Assembly: GCA_012744435.1 (NCBI GenBank)
Contig: JAAYCA010000007.1
Location: 1 to 64,000 of the forward strand
Source: Bacteroidales bacterium
Lineage (GTDB): Bacteria; Bacteroidota; Bacteroidia; Bacteroidales; UBA932
Direction: 5' to 3'
DNA: 64,000 bases
The notes under the pieces are model-generated. The model was not told the origin of the DNA, searched no databases, and saw only the letters and a list, made by a program, of their open reading frames with translations. This document shows, in pieces, positions 50,002-59,766 of this stretch (positions within the stretch are counted from its first letter, which is position 1; each line of letters begins with the position of its first letter). The translations under genes and the position numbers were made by a program.

Positions 50002-52407
50002 ATGAACGTTATCAACAAAAAGATCGAGCTCGCGGACGGCCGCGTGATCGAGATCGAGACCGGCAAACTGGCCAAGCAGGCCGCCGGCTCCGCCGTTGTC
50101 AAGATGGGAGGCACCATGGTCCTCGCCACCGTGACCTGTGCCGAAGAAGTCAAGGAAGGCACTGATTTCATGCCCCTCACCGTGGACTACCGTGAGAAGT
50201 ATTATTCTGCAGGCCGTTTCCCCGGCGGTTTCCTGAAGCGCGAGAGCAAGCCCTCCGACTACGAGGTGCTCATCGCCCGTCTGGTGGACCGTCCCATCCG
50301 TCCGCTCTGGCCGGATGATTTCCATCTGGAGGTGTTTGTCCAGCTCACGCTTATTTCCGCCGAGAAGGACATCCAGCCCGACGCCCTTGCCGGCCTGGCC
50401 GCTTCCTGCGCCCTCGCCACCTCCGACCTGCCGTTCGGCGGCCCTGTGTCCGAGGTCCGCGTGAGCCGCATCAACGGCGAATTCGTCATCAACCCGACCT
50501 TCTCCCAGATGAAGGACTCCGACCTCGAGCTGATGGTCGCCGCCACCGAGGAGAATATCATGATGGTCGAGGGCGAGATGAACGAAGTGTCCGAGCACGA
50601 CATGCTCGAGGCCATCAAGTTCGCCCACGAAGAGATCAAGAAGCACTGCCGCGTGCAGAAGGAGCTCATGCACGAGCTCGGCACCGACGGCGCGAAGCGC
50701 GAATATCCCCACGATCCGGAGGACGAGGAGCTCAAGAAGGCCGTGCACGAGTTCTGCTATGACAAGTGCTATGCCCTTGCGAAGGCCGCCAAGCCCAAGA
50801 AAGAGCGTGAAGAGGGCTTCAAAGCCATCAAGGAGGAGTTCCTCGCCACGATTCCCGAAGAGGAGCTCGAGGAGAAGACCCCGCTCGTGGAGCGTTACTA
50901 CCATGCCGAGGAGAAGGAAGCCATGCGCAACATGATCCTCGACGAAGGGATCCGCCTGGACGGTCGCGTCTGCGATCAGGTGCGTCCGATCTGGTGCGAA
51001 GTGGACTACCTCCCCTGCGCCCACGGTTCCGCCATCTTCACCCGCGGAGAGACCCAGTCCCTCGCGACCGTGACCCTCGGCACCAAGATGGACATGAAGG
51101 AGATGGACGAAGTGCTGATCCAGGAGGACCAGCAGTTCGTGCTCCACTACAACTTCCCGCCGTTCGCCACCGGCGAGGCCAAGCCGCAGCGCGGCCCCGG
51201 CCGTCGCGAGATCGGCCACGGCAACCTGGCGATGCGCGCCCTCAAGCCGGTCGTGCCCCTCGCTCCCGAGAACCCGTACGCCGTGCGCGTCGTTTCCGAT
51301 ATCCTCGAGTCCAACGGCTCTTCTTCCATGGCCTCCGTGTGCGGCGGCTGCCTCGCCCTGATGGACGCCGGCGTGAAGATCAAGAAGCCGGTCGCCGGTG
51401 TGGCCATGGGCCTGATCACCGACGAGGTGCACCCGAATGACCGTTACGCCATCCTGACCGACATCCTCGGCGACGAGGATCACCTCGGCGACATGGACTT
51501 CAAGGTCACCGGTACCGCCGACGGCATCACCGCCACCCAGATGGACATCAAGGTGGACGGTCTGTCCTACGAAGTGCTGGAGAAAGCCCTCGAGCAGGCC
51601 CGTCAGGGACGTATGCACATCATGGGCGAAATGATGAAGACCATCAGCGAGCCGCGTGAGGACTACAAGCCCTTCGTGCCCCGCATCGTCCAGCTCCGCA
51701 TCGCTGCCGAGTTCATCGGCGCGGTCATCGGCAAGGGCGGCGAAACCATCCAGAAGATCCAGAAAGAGACCGGCACCGTCATCAACATCGACGAGGAGCC
51801 GATCCCCGGGACCAACCTCACCGAGGGCGTGGTGGACATCGCGTCCGACAACGCCGAGAACATGCAGAAGGCCCTCGATTGGATCAAGGGGATCTGCGCT
51901 GTTCCCGAGGTCGGCACGGTCTATCACGGCCGCGTGGTTTCTATCCTCGAGTTCGGTGCCTTCATCGAGATCCTGCCGGGCAAGGAAGGCCTGCTGCATG
52001 TCTCCGAGATCGCATGGAACAAGACCGAGAAGGTCGAGGACGAGCTGTCCGTCGGCGACGAAGTGGATGTCAAACTCCTCGAAGTCGACGCCAAGACCGG
52101 TAAGATGCGCCTGTCCATGCGTGCCCTGACCGAGAAGCCGGAAGGCTACAAGGAGCCGGAGCGCCGGCCGCGCGGCGGCAATGACCGCAATGGCGGCAAC
52201 GGCGGCGAGCGTCGCAATGGCGGTGACCGTCGGGACGGTGGCCGCGGCCGCGACGAGCGCCGTGGAGGCGACCGCCGGGATGACCGCCGCGAGGGTGGCC
52301 GTGACAACCGCCACGGTGACCGCCCGCGCCATGGCAACGGTCCCCGCAACGAAGCCCCTGCGCCGTCCTTCGACGACTTCAAGGAGACGGTCGACGAGGT
52401 CTTCTAG
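50002..52407 (+). CDS. pnp: Polyribonucleotide nucleotidyltransferase with Arg/Gly-rich tail
   Basis: RNase PH domains ([34 protein letters not shown]), KH ([23 protein letters not shown]), S1 ([28 protein letters not shown]). Confidence 0.97.
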   Translation: MNVINKKIELADGRVIEIETGKLAKQAAGSAVVKMGGTMVLATVTCAEEVKEGTDFMPLTVDYREKYYSAGRFPGGFLKRESKPSDYEVLIARLVDRPIRPLWPDDFHLEVFVQLTLISAEKDIQPDALAGLAASCALATSDLPFGGPVSEVRVSRINGEFVINPTFSQMKDSDLELMVAATEENIMMVEGEMNEVSEHDMLEAIKFAHEEIKKHCRVQKELMHELGTDGAKREYPHDPEDEELKKAVHEFCYDKCYALAKAAKPKKEREEGFKAIKEEFLATIPEEELEEKTPLVERYYHAEEKEAMRNMILDEGIRLDGRVCDQVRPIWCEVDYLPCAHGSAIFTRGETQSLATVTLGTKMDMKEMDEVLIQEDQQFVLHYNFPPFATGEAKPQRGPGRREIGHGNLAMRALKPVVPLAPENPYAVRVVSDILESNGSSSMASVCGGCLALMDAGVKIKKPVAGVAMGLITDEVHPNDRYAILTDILGDEDHLGDMDFKVTGTADGITATQMDIKVDGLSYEVLEKALEQARQGRMHIMGEMMKTISEPREDYKPFVPRIVQLRIAAEFIGAVIGKGGETIQKIQKETGTVINIDEEPIPGTNLTEGVVDIASDNAENMQKALDWIKGICAVPEVGTVYHGRVVSILEFGAFIEILPGKEGLLHVSEIAWNKTEKVEDELSVGDEVDVKLLEVDAKTGKMRLSMRALTEKPEGYKEPERRPRGGNDRNGGNGGERRNGGDRRDGGRGRDERRGGDRRDDRREGGRDNRHGDRPRHGNGPRNEAPAPSFDDFKETVDEVF

Positions 52408-52427
52408 GAAGATCGGGCCGAAGAAAT

Positions 52428-52476
52428 CGGAATCCGTCCTCAAAACAGGCTGTTTTTGAGGACGGATTCCGTTTTT
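52428..52476 (+). terminator. Strong terminator after pnp
   Basis: CGGAATCCGTCCTCAAAA-caggctgt-TTTTGAGGACGGATTCCG, perfect 18-bp stem, then TTTTT. Confidence 0.93.
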
Positions 52477-52478
52477 CT

Positions 52479-52508
52479 GCCCCTTTGTCCACCATCGGGG
52501 CTTTTTTT
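52479..52508 (+). terminator. Possible second terminator
   Basis: GCCCC...GGGGC with T7 tract immediately after the first terminator. Confidence 0.5.
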
Positions 52509-52561
52509 GTGGATGGACCCCTAGTCAATCAGGCCGTTCTTCTCCGTGGTCCAGCCTTCGT

Positions 52562-53326
52562 TTATTGCAGCCGGAATCCGTCGGCGTCCTCCAGGACCGG
52601 GAACTTGGCGTGATACTCCGCGAGGTGCTGCAGGTCGATTTCGCCGCCGGCGAAGCCTTCCTGTCCGTCGGGGGCACAGGCCAGCGTCTCGCCGTACGGC
52701 CCGATCAGGGCGGTGCCGCCGTCGTAGTTGCAGGTGGGATCCGTGCCTACGCGGTTGGCGGCCAGTACGTAGCAGGCATTTTCAATCGCCCGGGCGCGCA
52801 CGAGCGTGTCCCACGCGAAACGGCGCACGTCGGGCCAGTTGGCCACGAAGATGATGGCGTCGTAGTCATTCCGGTTCCGCAGCCAGACGGGGAAACGCAG
52901 ATCATAACAGACCGCCAGCAGGAAACGCACGCCGCGCCATTCCACGATGATGCGCCGCTCTCCCGCGGCGAAGCGCTCGCCTTCGCCGCCGTAGCCGAAG
53001 AGGTGGCGCTTGTCGTAGTGGTCGAAGCTGCCGTCCGGCCGGACGAAATAAAAGCGATTGACACATTTCCCGCCAGGGATCTCCAGCGCGATGCTGCCGG
53101 CCAGGGCGGTGTCCAGCTGCGCGGCCTTGCGCTGCATCCAGGCGAGACCGGCAGAGGGTTCTTTCTCCACGGTCGCTCCGTCGAGGGTGGCGAAGCCGGT
53201 GGTGAACATTTCCGGGAGGACATGCAGGTCGGCGCGCGGGGCGCCGTCGAGCAACCCGTCGAGATGACGGAGATTGGACTCCGGATCGCCCCAGAGGATA
53301 TCTTGCTGAATGATGTTTACTTTCAT
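52562..53326 (-). CDS. Carbon-nitrogen hydrolase (nitrilase superfamily, omega-amidase YafV-like)
   Basis: Glu LPEMFTTGF, Lys YDKRHLF, Cys AVCYDLRFPVWLRN catalytic motifs. Confidence 0.92.
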   Translation of the reverse strand: MKVNIIQQDILWGDPESNLRHLDGLLDGAPRADLHVLPEMFTTGFATLDGATVEKEPSAGLAWMQRKAAQLDTALAGSIALEIPGGKCVNRFYFVRPDGSFDHYDKRHLFGYGGEGERFAAGERRIIVEWRGVRFLLAVCYDLRFPVWLRNRNDYDAIIFVANWPDVRRFAWDTLVRARAIENACYVLAANRVGTDPTCNYDGGTALIGPYGETLACAPDGQEGFAGGEIDLQHLAEYHAKFPVLEDADGFRLQ

Positions 53327-54780
53327 TTTACTTCAATCGGTTGGTACTTCGGCACGAGGCTCTTCATGATGATCCAGGCCAGCAGATAAGCGATGCCGCA
53401 ATAGCAGAAGATGATGAAATAGCCGGCGGGCTTGCCCTCGAAACCGAGGAAACTGAAGGCGGAGCCGGCATTCTCGGCATAGGTGAAAAGGTTTCCGGCG
53501 ACCTTTTGCACGATCATCGAACCGATGCCGCCCGCCGTGGTGCCGATGCCGGTGATGGAGGCGATGGTGCTCTTGGGGAACATGTCGCCGATGGTGGAGT
53601 AGAGGTTGGCGCTCCAGGCCTGGTGTCCCGCGCCGGCGAGACCGATCAGGATGGCCGGCCACCAGGCGGACTGGAGGCTGATGCCCAGCGGCTGGGCGAA
53701 CAGAGCGGCAATCGGGAAGAATGCAAAGATGAGCATCGCGAGCATCCGGCCCGCATAGGGATCCATGCCTTTCTTCTCAACGAAGATCCTGGGCAGGTAG
53801 CCGCCGACGATGGAAATCACGGTGACGATGGCGTACAGCGTAAAGATCAGCGCCTGGCCCAGTCCGGAAGTGGCGGGTGCGCCGAACTGGTTGCTGAAAT
53901 AGGAAGGTGCCCAAAACAGGAAGAACCACCAGACGCCGTCGGTAAAGAACTTTCCGGTAATGAAGGCCCAGGTCTGCTTGTACTTGAAGCACTGGAGCAT
54001 CGGGATGGATTTCTGATCGGCGACAGCGGCCTTCTCTGCCGCTTCCGCAGCGTCGTCCTGGTGGATGTATGCCAGTTCCGCTTCGTTCACCCGCCGGCTC
54101 TTTTCCGGCTTCTCGTACATGAAGGCCCAGAAGAACATCCAGATGAAGCCCAGGCCGCCGATGATGATGAAAGCCCATTCCCAACCGAGCCTGACAGCCA
54201 GGGGCGGAATCATGAGCGGAGCGGCGAGCGCTCCCACGGAGGCGCCGGCGTTGAAGATGGAAGTCGCGAAAGCGCGGTCTTTCTTCGGGAAATACTCGGC
54301 CGTTACCTTGATGGCGGCCGGGAAGTTTCCGGATTCGCCGAGTGCCAGGATGCCCCGGCAGAGCAGGAACAGGTAGACGGAGGTCGTCGAGACGGCGAGG
54401 GCGACATTGCTGCCCACTTTGACGGCGCGCAGGGCCGCCACGCTGCCCAGTCCCGTCAGCTGGGCGGTGCCCCAGCCGCAGGCGGCGTGCAGGCAGGCGC
54501 CGACGGACCAGACGCCGATGGCGATGAGGTAGCCCTTCTTCGTGCCCATCCAGTCCACGAACTTGCCCGCAAACAGGCAGCAGACAGCATAGAATATGGA
54601 GAAGAAGGAAGTAATGGTGCCGTAGTTGGCATCTGTCCAATGAAACTCCGGCTTGATGAATTCCTCATAGGTCAGCGACAGGACCTGGCGGTCCAGGTAA
54701 TTGACCGTGGTCGCCACGAAGAGCAGCGAGCACAGCCACCAACGCCAGTTGGTGATCAGTTTCTTCTGGGTCTCAGACAT
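53323..54780 (-). CDS. exuT: MFS transporter, hexuronate (ExuT)-like
   Basis: NYLDRQVLSLTYEEFIKPEFHWTDANYGTI...GKFVDWMGTKKGYLIAIGVWS; about 12 TM; next to eda and kdgK. Confidence 0.85.
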   Translation of the reverse strand: MSETQKKLITNWRWWLCSLLFVATTVNYLDRQVLSLTYEEFIKPEFHWTDANYGTITSFFSIFYAVCCLFAGKFVDWMGTKKGYLIAIGVWSVGACLHAACGWGTAQLTGLGSVAALRAVKVGSNVALAVSTTSVYLFLLCRGILALGESGNFPAAIKVTAEYFPKKDRAFATSIFNAGASVGALAAPLMIPPLAVRLGWEWAFIIIGGLGFIWMFFWAFMYEKPEKSRRVNEAELAYIHQDDAAEAAEKAAVADQKSIPMLQCFKYKQTWAFITGKFFTDGVWWFFLFWAPSYFSNQFGAPATSGLGQALIFTLYAIVTVISIVGGYLPRIFVEKKGMDPYAGRMLAMLIFAFFPIAALFAQPLGISLQSAWWPAILIGLAGAGHQAWSANLYSTIGDMFPKSTIASITGIGTTAGGIGSMIVQKVAGNLFTYAENAGSAFSFLGFEGKPAGYFIIFCYCGIAYLLAWIIMKSLVPKYQPIEVK

Positions 54781-55447
54781 AAGCGCGGGCCTCTTCGATG
54801 ATTTGGAGCGATTCTTCGCAGAGTTTCGTGATGCGGGTCCAGTCGCTGTTCGCGATGGCATCTTTGGGGAAGAGCTGGGAGCCCATGCCGACGCACTTGA
54901 CGCCGGCCTTGAACCAGGCTTCGAGGTTGGCCTTTTCGGGCTTCACGCCGCCGGTGACCATCAGATTGCTCCAGGGCATGGGCGCAAGAACGCTCTTGAC
55001 GAAGGACGGGCCGAGGACATCGCCCGGGAAGACCTTGCAGATGTCGCAGCCGGCTTCCTGGGCGGCGCCGATTTCGGTCACGGTAGCGCAGCCCGGGATG
55101 TAGGGAATGAGCCGGCGGTTGCATACCCGGGCCACTTCGGGATTGAAGCCCGGGCTGATGACGAAGTCGGCGCCGAGCTGGATGTAAAGGGCGGCGGTGG
55201 CGGGGTCCGGTACGCTGCCAACGCCGAGGACCATGCCCGGGACCTCGTCCCGGGCGGACGAGGCGAGTTCTTTGAACACCAGCTGGGCGAAGTCGCCGCG
55301 GTTGGTGAATTCGAAGGCGCACACACCGCCCGCATGGCAGGCTTTGAGCACCTTCCTGGCGACATGGATATCGGGATGATAGAATACCGGAACCATGCCC
55401 TTTGTGACCATGGCCTTGAAAACATGATTCTTACTGTATTGTGCCAT
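54773..55447 (-). CDS. eda: Bifunctional KDPG/KHG aldolase-type protein
   Basis: FEFTNRGD, ISPGFNPEVARVCNRRLIPYIPGCATVTEI, ICKVFPGDVLGPSFVK, VTGGVKPEKANLEAWFKAG. Confidence 0.93.
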   Translation of the reverse strand: MAQYSKNHVFKAMVTKGMVPVFYHPDIHVARKVLKACHAGGVCAFEFTNRGDFAQLVFKELASSARDEVPGMVLGVGSVPDPATAALYIQLGADFVISPGFNPEVARVCNRRLIPYIPGCATVTEIGAAQEAGCDICKVFPGDVLGPSFVKSVLAPMPWSNLMVTGGVKPEKANLEAWFKAGVKCVGMGSQLFPKDAIANSDWTRITKLCEESLQIIEEARAYV

Positions 55448-55457
55448 AATTGTCTGT

Positions 55458-56498
55458 TTATCGGGACACCCGTCCGGAGGCGTCGCCCTTCATCAGGGCC
55501 TCGACTTCGGCTACGGTGACCTGGTTGTAATCTCCGAAAACGGTATGTTTGAGACAGGAGGCCGCAACGGCGAAATCCAGCGCGCGCCGGTCGTCGCCGG
55601 GCCAGGTGAGCAGGCCGTAGATAAGCCCGCCCATGAAGGAATCTCCGCCGCCTACGCGGTCCACGATGTGGGTGATGTCGTAGCGGGGGGATTCGAAGAG
55701 CTGCTCGCCGTCCCAGAGCACGCCGCCCCAGGTGTTGTGGTTGGCGTTGATGGAACCGCGCAGCGTGATGATCACTTTCTTCGCCCGGGGGAAGCGTGCC
55801 ATCAGCTGCTCGCCCACGCTGCGGAATCGCTGCTGGTCGATCGCTCCGCCCGTGGACGCCGCATCGAAGCCCTCCGGCTTGATGCCGAAGACCTTCTCCG
55901 CATCCTCCTCGTTTCCGAGGAGGATATCACAGCCTTCCACCAGGGCGGGCATCACCTCGCCGGGCTGTTTTCCGTATTTCCAAAGGTTCTTCCGGTAGTT
56001 GAGGTCGCAGCTGACCGTCAGGCCCAGCCGGTTTGCGGCGCGGATGGCCTCCAGGCAAACCGCCGCCGCGCCCTGGCTCAGGGCGGGAGTGATGCCGGTC
56101 CAGTGGAACCAGTCGGCGCCGGCGAGGACTTTCTCCCAGTCGATCATGCCGGGCTGGATCGTGGCGATGGACGAACCGGCGCGGTCATAGACGACTTTGC
56201 TGGGGCGCGCCACGGCGCCGGTCTCAAGGTAATAGATCCCAAGGCGGTCGCCGCCGGACAGGATGCCGGACGTATCCACTCCATAGGCGCGCAGGTCACG
56301 GAGGCAGGCTTTGGCGATATCGTTGTCGGGAAGGCGGGTCACGAACGCGGCGTCGATGCCGTAGTTCGCAAGGGACACGGCCACGTTGGCCTCGCCGCCG
56401 CCGAAGGTGGCGTCAAAACTGCGGGCCTGGCCGAAACGCAGATGTTCCGGGGTGGAGAGCCGGAGCATGATCTCTCCGAAGGTGATGACTCTGGGCAT
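55458..56498 (-). CDS. kdgK: 2-keto-3-deoxygluconate kinase (PfkB family)
   Basis: FGEIMLRLSTPEHLRFGQARSFDATFGGGEANVAVSLA; VDRVGGGDSFMGGLIYG (PfkB signature). Confidence 0.9.
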   Translation of the reverse strand: MPRVITFGEIMLRLSTPEHLRFGQARSFDATFGGGEANVAVSLANYGIDAAFVTRLPDNDIAKACLRDLRAYGVDTSGILSGGDRLGIYYLETGAVARPSKVVYDRAGSSIATIQPGMIDWEKVLAGADWFHWTGITPALSQGAAAVCLEAIRAANRLGLTVSCDLNYRKNLWKYGKQPGEVMPALVEGCDILLGNEEDAEKVFGIKPEGFDAASTGGAIDQQRFRSVGEQLMARFPRAKKVIITLRGSINANHNTWGGVLWDGEQLFESPRYDITHIVDRVGGGDSFMGGLIYGLLTWPGDDRRALDFAVAASCLKHTVFGDYNQVTVAEVEALMKGDASGRVSR

Positions 56499-56504
56499 TT
56501 GGTT

Positions 56505-57812
56505 TTATTTTTGGCGGCAGTAGATCTGGACCGGACAGCCGGTGAGATTGAAGTTGGTGCGGAGCTGGTTCTCCAGGAAACGCTTGTACGGGTCCTTGAC
56601 GTACTGCGGCAGATTGCAGAAGAAAGCGAAGGCCGGGAAGGCGGTCGGGAGCTGGGTCACATATTTGATTTTCACGTATTTTCCCTTCCAGGCCGGCGGC
56701 GGCGTCTCTTCGATCACGGGCAGCAACGCTTCGTTGAGGCGGGCCGTGGGGATCTTCTGGGAATAGTTGGCGTAGACCTGCGCGGCGGCGTCCAGCACGT
56801 CCTGGATGCGCTGCATCTTCACCACGGAGGTGAAGATCACGGGGACGTCGTTGAACGGGGCGAGCCGCTCCTTGAGCGCGGCGGTATAGTCGCGCAGGGT
56901 GTTGGAATCTTTCAGGAACAGATCCCACTTGTTCACCACGACCACACAGCCCTTCCGGTTCTTGACGATGAGGTTGAAGATGCTCATGTCCTGGGCTTCC
57001 ATGCCGGAGGTGGCGTCGATCATCAGGATGCAGACGTCGGCGTGCTCGATGGCGCGGATGGAGCGCATCACGGAATAGAATTCCAGGTCCTCCCGGACCC
57101 TGGCCTTGCGGCGGATACCGGCCGTGTCCACGAGCATGAATTCGTGGCCGAATTTGTTGTAATGCGTCTCGATGGCGTCGCGCGTGGTGCCCGCCACCGG
57201 CGTGACGATGTTGCGCTCCTGCCCCAGCAGGGCGTTGGTCAGCGAGGATTTGCCGACATTGGGCTTGCCCACGATGGCGATGCGGGGGAGTCCGGCGTAC
57301 GGGTCCTCCGTCTGCCCCTCCTCGGGCAGCGCGGCCACCACGGCGTCCAGCAGGTCGCCGGTGCCGCTGCCGTTGGCCGCCGAGATGCTGTAGATCTCGC
57401 CCAGGCCCAGGGAATAGAACTGGTAGGCGTCGAACATCTTTTCGCCGGTGTCCACTTTGTTGACGCACAGTACGACGGGCTTCCTGGTCCGCCGCAGGAT
57501 GTCGGCGATCCCGGCGTCGTAGTCTGTGATGCCGGTGGCCGCCTCGACCATGAACAGGACCAGGTCCGCTTCGTCGATCGCGATCTGCACCTGCGAACGG
57601 ATGGCCGATTCGAATACGTCGTCGGAATTGGTGGTGTATCCACCCGTATCCACGACGGAGAACTCCCGGCCACACCATTCGCAGCGGCCGTAATGCCGGT
57701 CGCGGGTCACGCCGGCGGTGTCGTCGACGATGGCCTGCCGCATTCCGACGAGGCGGTTGAAAAGGGTGGATTTGCCGACATTGGGCCGGCCGACGATGGC
57801 AACGAGACTCAT
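56505..57812 (-). CDS. der: GTPase Der (EngA)
   Basis: Two GTPase domains: [16 protein letters not shown] and [35 protein letters not shown]. Confidence 0.97.
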   Translation of the reverse strand: MSLVAIVGRPNVGKSTLFNRLVGMRQAIVDDTAGVTRDRHYGRCEWCGREFSVVDTGGYTTNSDDVFESAIRSQVQIAIDEADLVLFMVEAATGITDYDAGIADILRRTRKPVVLCVNKVDTGEKMFDAYQFYSLGLGEIYSISAANGSGTGDLLDAVVAALPEEGQTEDPYAGLPRIAIVGKPNVGKSSLTNALLGQERNIVTPVAGTTRDAIETHYNKFGHEFMLVDTAGIRRKARVREDLEFYSVMRSIRAIEHADVCILMIDATSGMEAQDMSIFNLIVKNRKGCVVVVNKWDLFLKDSNTLRDYTAALKERLAPFNDVPVIFTSVVKMQRIQDVLDAAAQVYANYSQKIPTARLNEALLPVIEETPPPAWKGKYVKIKYVTQLPTAFPAFAFFCNLPQYVKDPYKRFLENQLRTNFNLTGCPVQIYCRQK

Positions 57813-57815
57813 AGA

Positions 57816-58046
57816 CTATTTGTTGTAAAATTGACAGTCCTGACAGGCTTCGGATTGCCCGCCCCGACAGGATTTTCCGTGCAGTGCGGCATCTTCATCC
57901 TTGAAGCAGCGGATGCCGCGTTTGCGCATTTCCTCGTTGGAGCCTACGTCGTAGTGCGGGAACTCCTTGCCGGAGAGGATGTTGATTCCCAACCCCAGCA
58001 CACAGAGCCCGACCAGGACGAGCACGACGAGGAAGACAGGCCACAT
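57816..58046 (-). CDS. Small membrane-anchored cysteine-containing protein (76 aa)
   Basis: N-terminal TM (MWPVFLVVLVLVGLCVLGLGINIL) and tail CFKDEDAALHGKSCRGGQSEACQDCQFYNK; tightly packed between der and prs. Confidence 0.8.
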   Translation of the reverse strand: MWPVFLVVLVLVGLCVLGLGINILSGKEFPHYDVGSNEEMRKRGIRCFKDEDAALHGKSCRGGQSEACQDCQFYNK

Positions 58047-58052
58047 AGTTCC

Positions 58053-59024
58053 TTATTGGACGAAGTCCGGACTGATGGCTTCGTAGTTGTATACCTTGTG
58101 GATGATCGAGGCGAAGACCTCGGCCATCGAGACGATGCGGATCTTCGGATCGTCGGCGAGCTCCGGGTGGGGGATGGTGTCGGTGATGAAGATCTCTTCC
58201 ATGGGGGAATCGTGGATGCGCTGGAGGGCGTTGCCGGAAAGCATGCCGTGCGTGGCGCAGGCGCGCACGCTGTGGGCGCCCCGGCTCATCAGCACCTCGG
58301 CGGCCTTGCAGAGCGTGCCCGCGGTGTCGATCATGTCATCCACGATGATGATGTCCTTGTCTTCGATCTCGCCGATGGCGGTGATGGAACCGACCACGTT
58401 GGCCCGCTCGCGGGTCTTGTGGCAGATGATCACCGGACACATCAGCTCCCGGGCATAGACGTTGGCACGCTTGGCGCCGCCCATGTCGGGTGCGGCGATG
58501 GCCAGGTTCTTGAAATGACGGTTGCTGATATAGGGGAGGAAGACCTTGCTGGCATACACATGGTCCACCGGGATGTCGAAGAAACCCTGGATCTGGCCGG
58601 CGTGAAGGTCGCAGGTCATGATGCGGTCCGCCCCGGCGGCCCGAAGCAGGTTCGCGACAAGTTTGGCGCCGATGGCTACGCGCGGCCGGTCCTTGCGGTC
58701 CTGCCTCGCCCAGCCGAAGTAGGGTATTACGGCCGTGACCTCGTCTGCCGACGCGCGCTTGGCTGCGTCGATGGAGAGGAGCAGTTCCATGAGATTGTCT
58801 GCCGGCGGGATCGTGGACTGGATGATGTAAACGGAGGCGCCACGGACGCTCTCCGAGTATTGGGGCTGGAATTCGCCGTCGCTGAAGGGGGTGACCTCCA
58901 GTGCGCCCAGATGCAGGTCGGGCTCTTCCGGGGACTTGATGGCGTTGATGTGGTCGATGACCTGACGGGCAAAGTCCTCAGAAGCTCTGCAGGCGAACAA
59001 TTCCAAACGGTGGGTGTGTATCAT
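58053..59024 (-). CDS. prs: Ribose-phosphate pyrophosphokinase
   Basis: YFGWARQDRKDRPRVAIGAKLVANLL; DIIIVDDMIDTAGTLCKAAE. Confidence 0.96.
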   Translation of the reverse strand: MIHTHRLELFACRASEDFARQVIDHINAIKSPEEPDLHLGALEVTPFSDGEFQPQYSESVRGASVYIIQSTIPPADNLMELLLSIDAAKRASADEVTAVIPYFGWARQDRKDRPRVAIGAKLVANLLRAAGADRIMTCDLHAGQIQGFFDIPVDHVYASKVFLPYISNRHFKNLAIAAPDMGGAKRANVYARELMCPVIICHKTRERANVVGSITAIGEIEDKDIIIVDDMIDTAGTLCKAAEVLMSRGAHSVRACATHGMLSGNALQRIHDSPMEEIFITDTIPHPELADDPKIRIVSMAEVFASIIHKVYNYEAISPDFVQ

Positions 59025-59039
59025 GACTGTATGTTGGGT

Positions 59040-59636
59040 TTAAATCGTCTCGAGTATGTTTTCGATGTAGTCCAGGATCTCCTCCTTGCCGCGGTGCGTC
59101 TGCGAGGAGCTGCAGAAGACGGGCGGGAGCTCTTCCCACTGCTCCAGCAGGATCTGCCGGTTGCGCTCGAGCTGCGCCGCGAGGACATTGGGACCCTGTT
59201 TGTCGCATTTGGTCAGGATCAGGGCGAATGGGACCTGGTGTTCGCCCAGTTCTGCAAGGAATTCCCGGTCGATTTCCGTGATGTCGTGCCGGGAGTCGAC
59301 AAGGACGAACAGCAGGACCATTTCTTCCGAGTTCAGGATGTAGTCCCGGATCATGGCGGCGAGTTCTTCGCGGCCCTTCTGGTTCAGCTTGGCATAGCCG
59401 TAACCCGGCAAGTCCACCAGATACCAGCTGTCGTTGATGAGGAAATGGTTTACCAATTTCGTCTTGCCGGGGGTGGATGAGGTCATCGCCAGTTTGCGGT
59501 TGCCGCATAAACTGTTGATGAGAGAGGATTTGCCGACGTTGGACCTTCCGATGAAGGCGAACTCCGGCAATCTGCGCTTGGGCTTCTGTGATATCCGGGT
59601 GCTGCTGCCTGCGAACACGGCCTCGGAAATCTTCAT
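59040..59636 (-). CDS. engB: Ribosome biogenesis GTP-binding protein EngB/YsxC
   Basis: FIGRSNVGKSSLINSLCG, STPGKTKLVNHFLIN, LVDLPGYGYAKLNQKGREE. Confidence 0.95.
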   Translation of the reverse strand: MKISEAVFAGSSTRISQKPKRRLPEFAFIGRSNVGKSSLINSLCGNRKLAMTSSTPGKTKLVNHFLINDSWYLVDLPGYGYAKLNQKGREELAAMIRDYILNSEEMVLLFVLVDSRHDITEIDREFLAELGEHQVPFALILTKCDKQGPNVLAAQLERNRQILLEQWEELPPVFCSSSQTHRGKEEILDYIENILETI

Positions 59637-59660
59637 ACAATACTAACGCTTAAAATCATA

Positions 59661-59668
59661 CAAAGATA
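59661..59668 (-). promoter_or_regulatory. Putative -7 box (TATCTTTG) for engB
   Basis: CAAAGATA on +, 25 nt upstream of the engB ATG. Confidence 0.5.
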
Positions 59669-59751
59669 ATAAAAAAAGTGTAATCTTGACCTTACTTTCC
59701 ATAGCATGTGCACAGGTGGAAAGTTGATGTAGGAAAACCGAAGAATTTACG

Positions 59752-59759
59752 TACTTTTG
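59752..59759 (+). promoter_or_regulatory. Putative -7 box (TACTTTTG) for xseA
   Basis: TAnnTTTG match; ATG begins 8 nt downstream. Confidence 0.5.
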
Positions 59760-59766
59760 TATTGCT

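Noticed and set aside
49846-52443. 865-aa minus-strand ORF opposite rpsO end and pnp
   Set aside because: Shadow ORF; PNPase motifs are on the plus strand.
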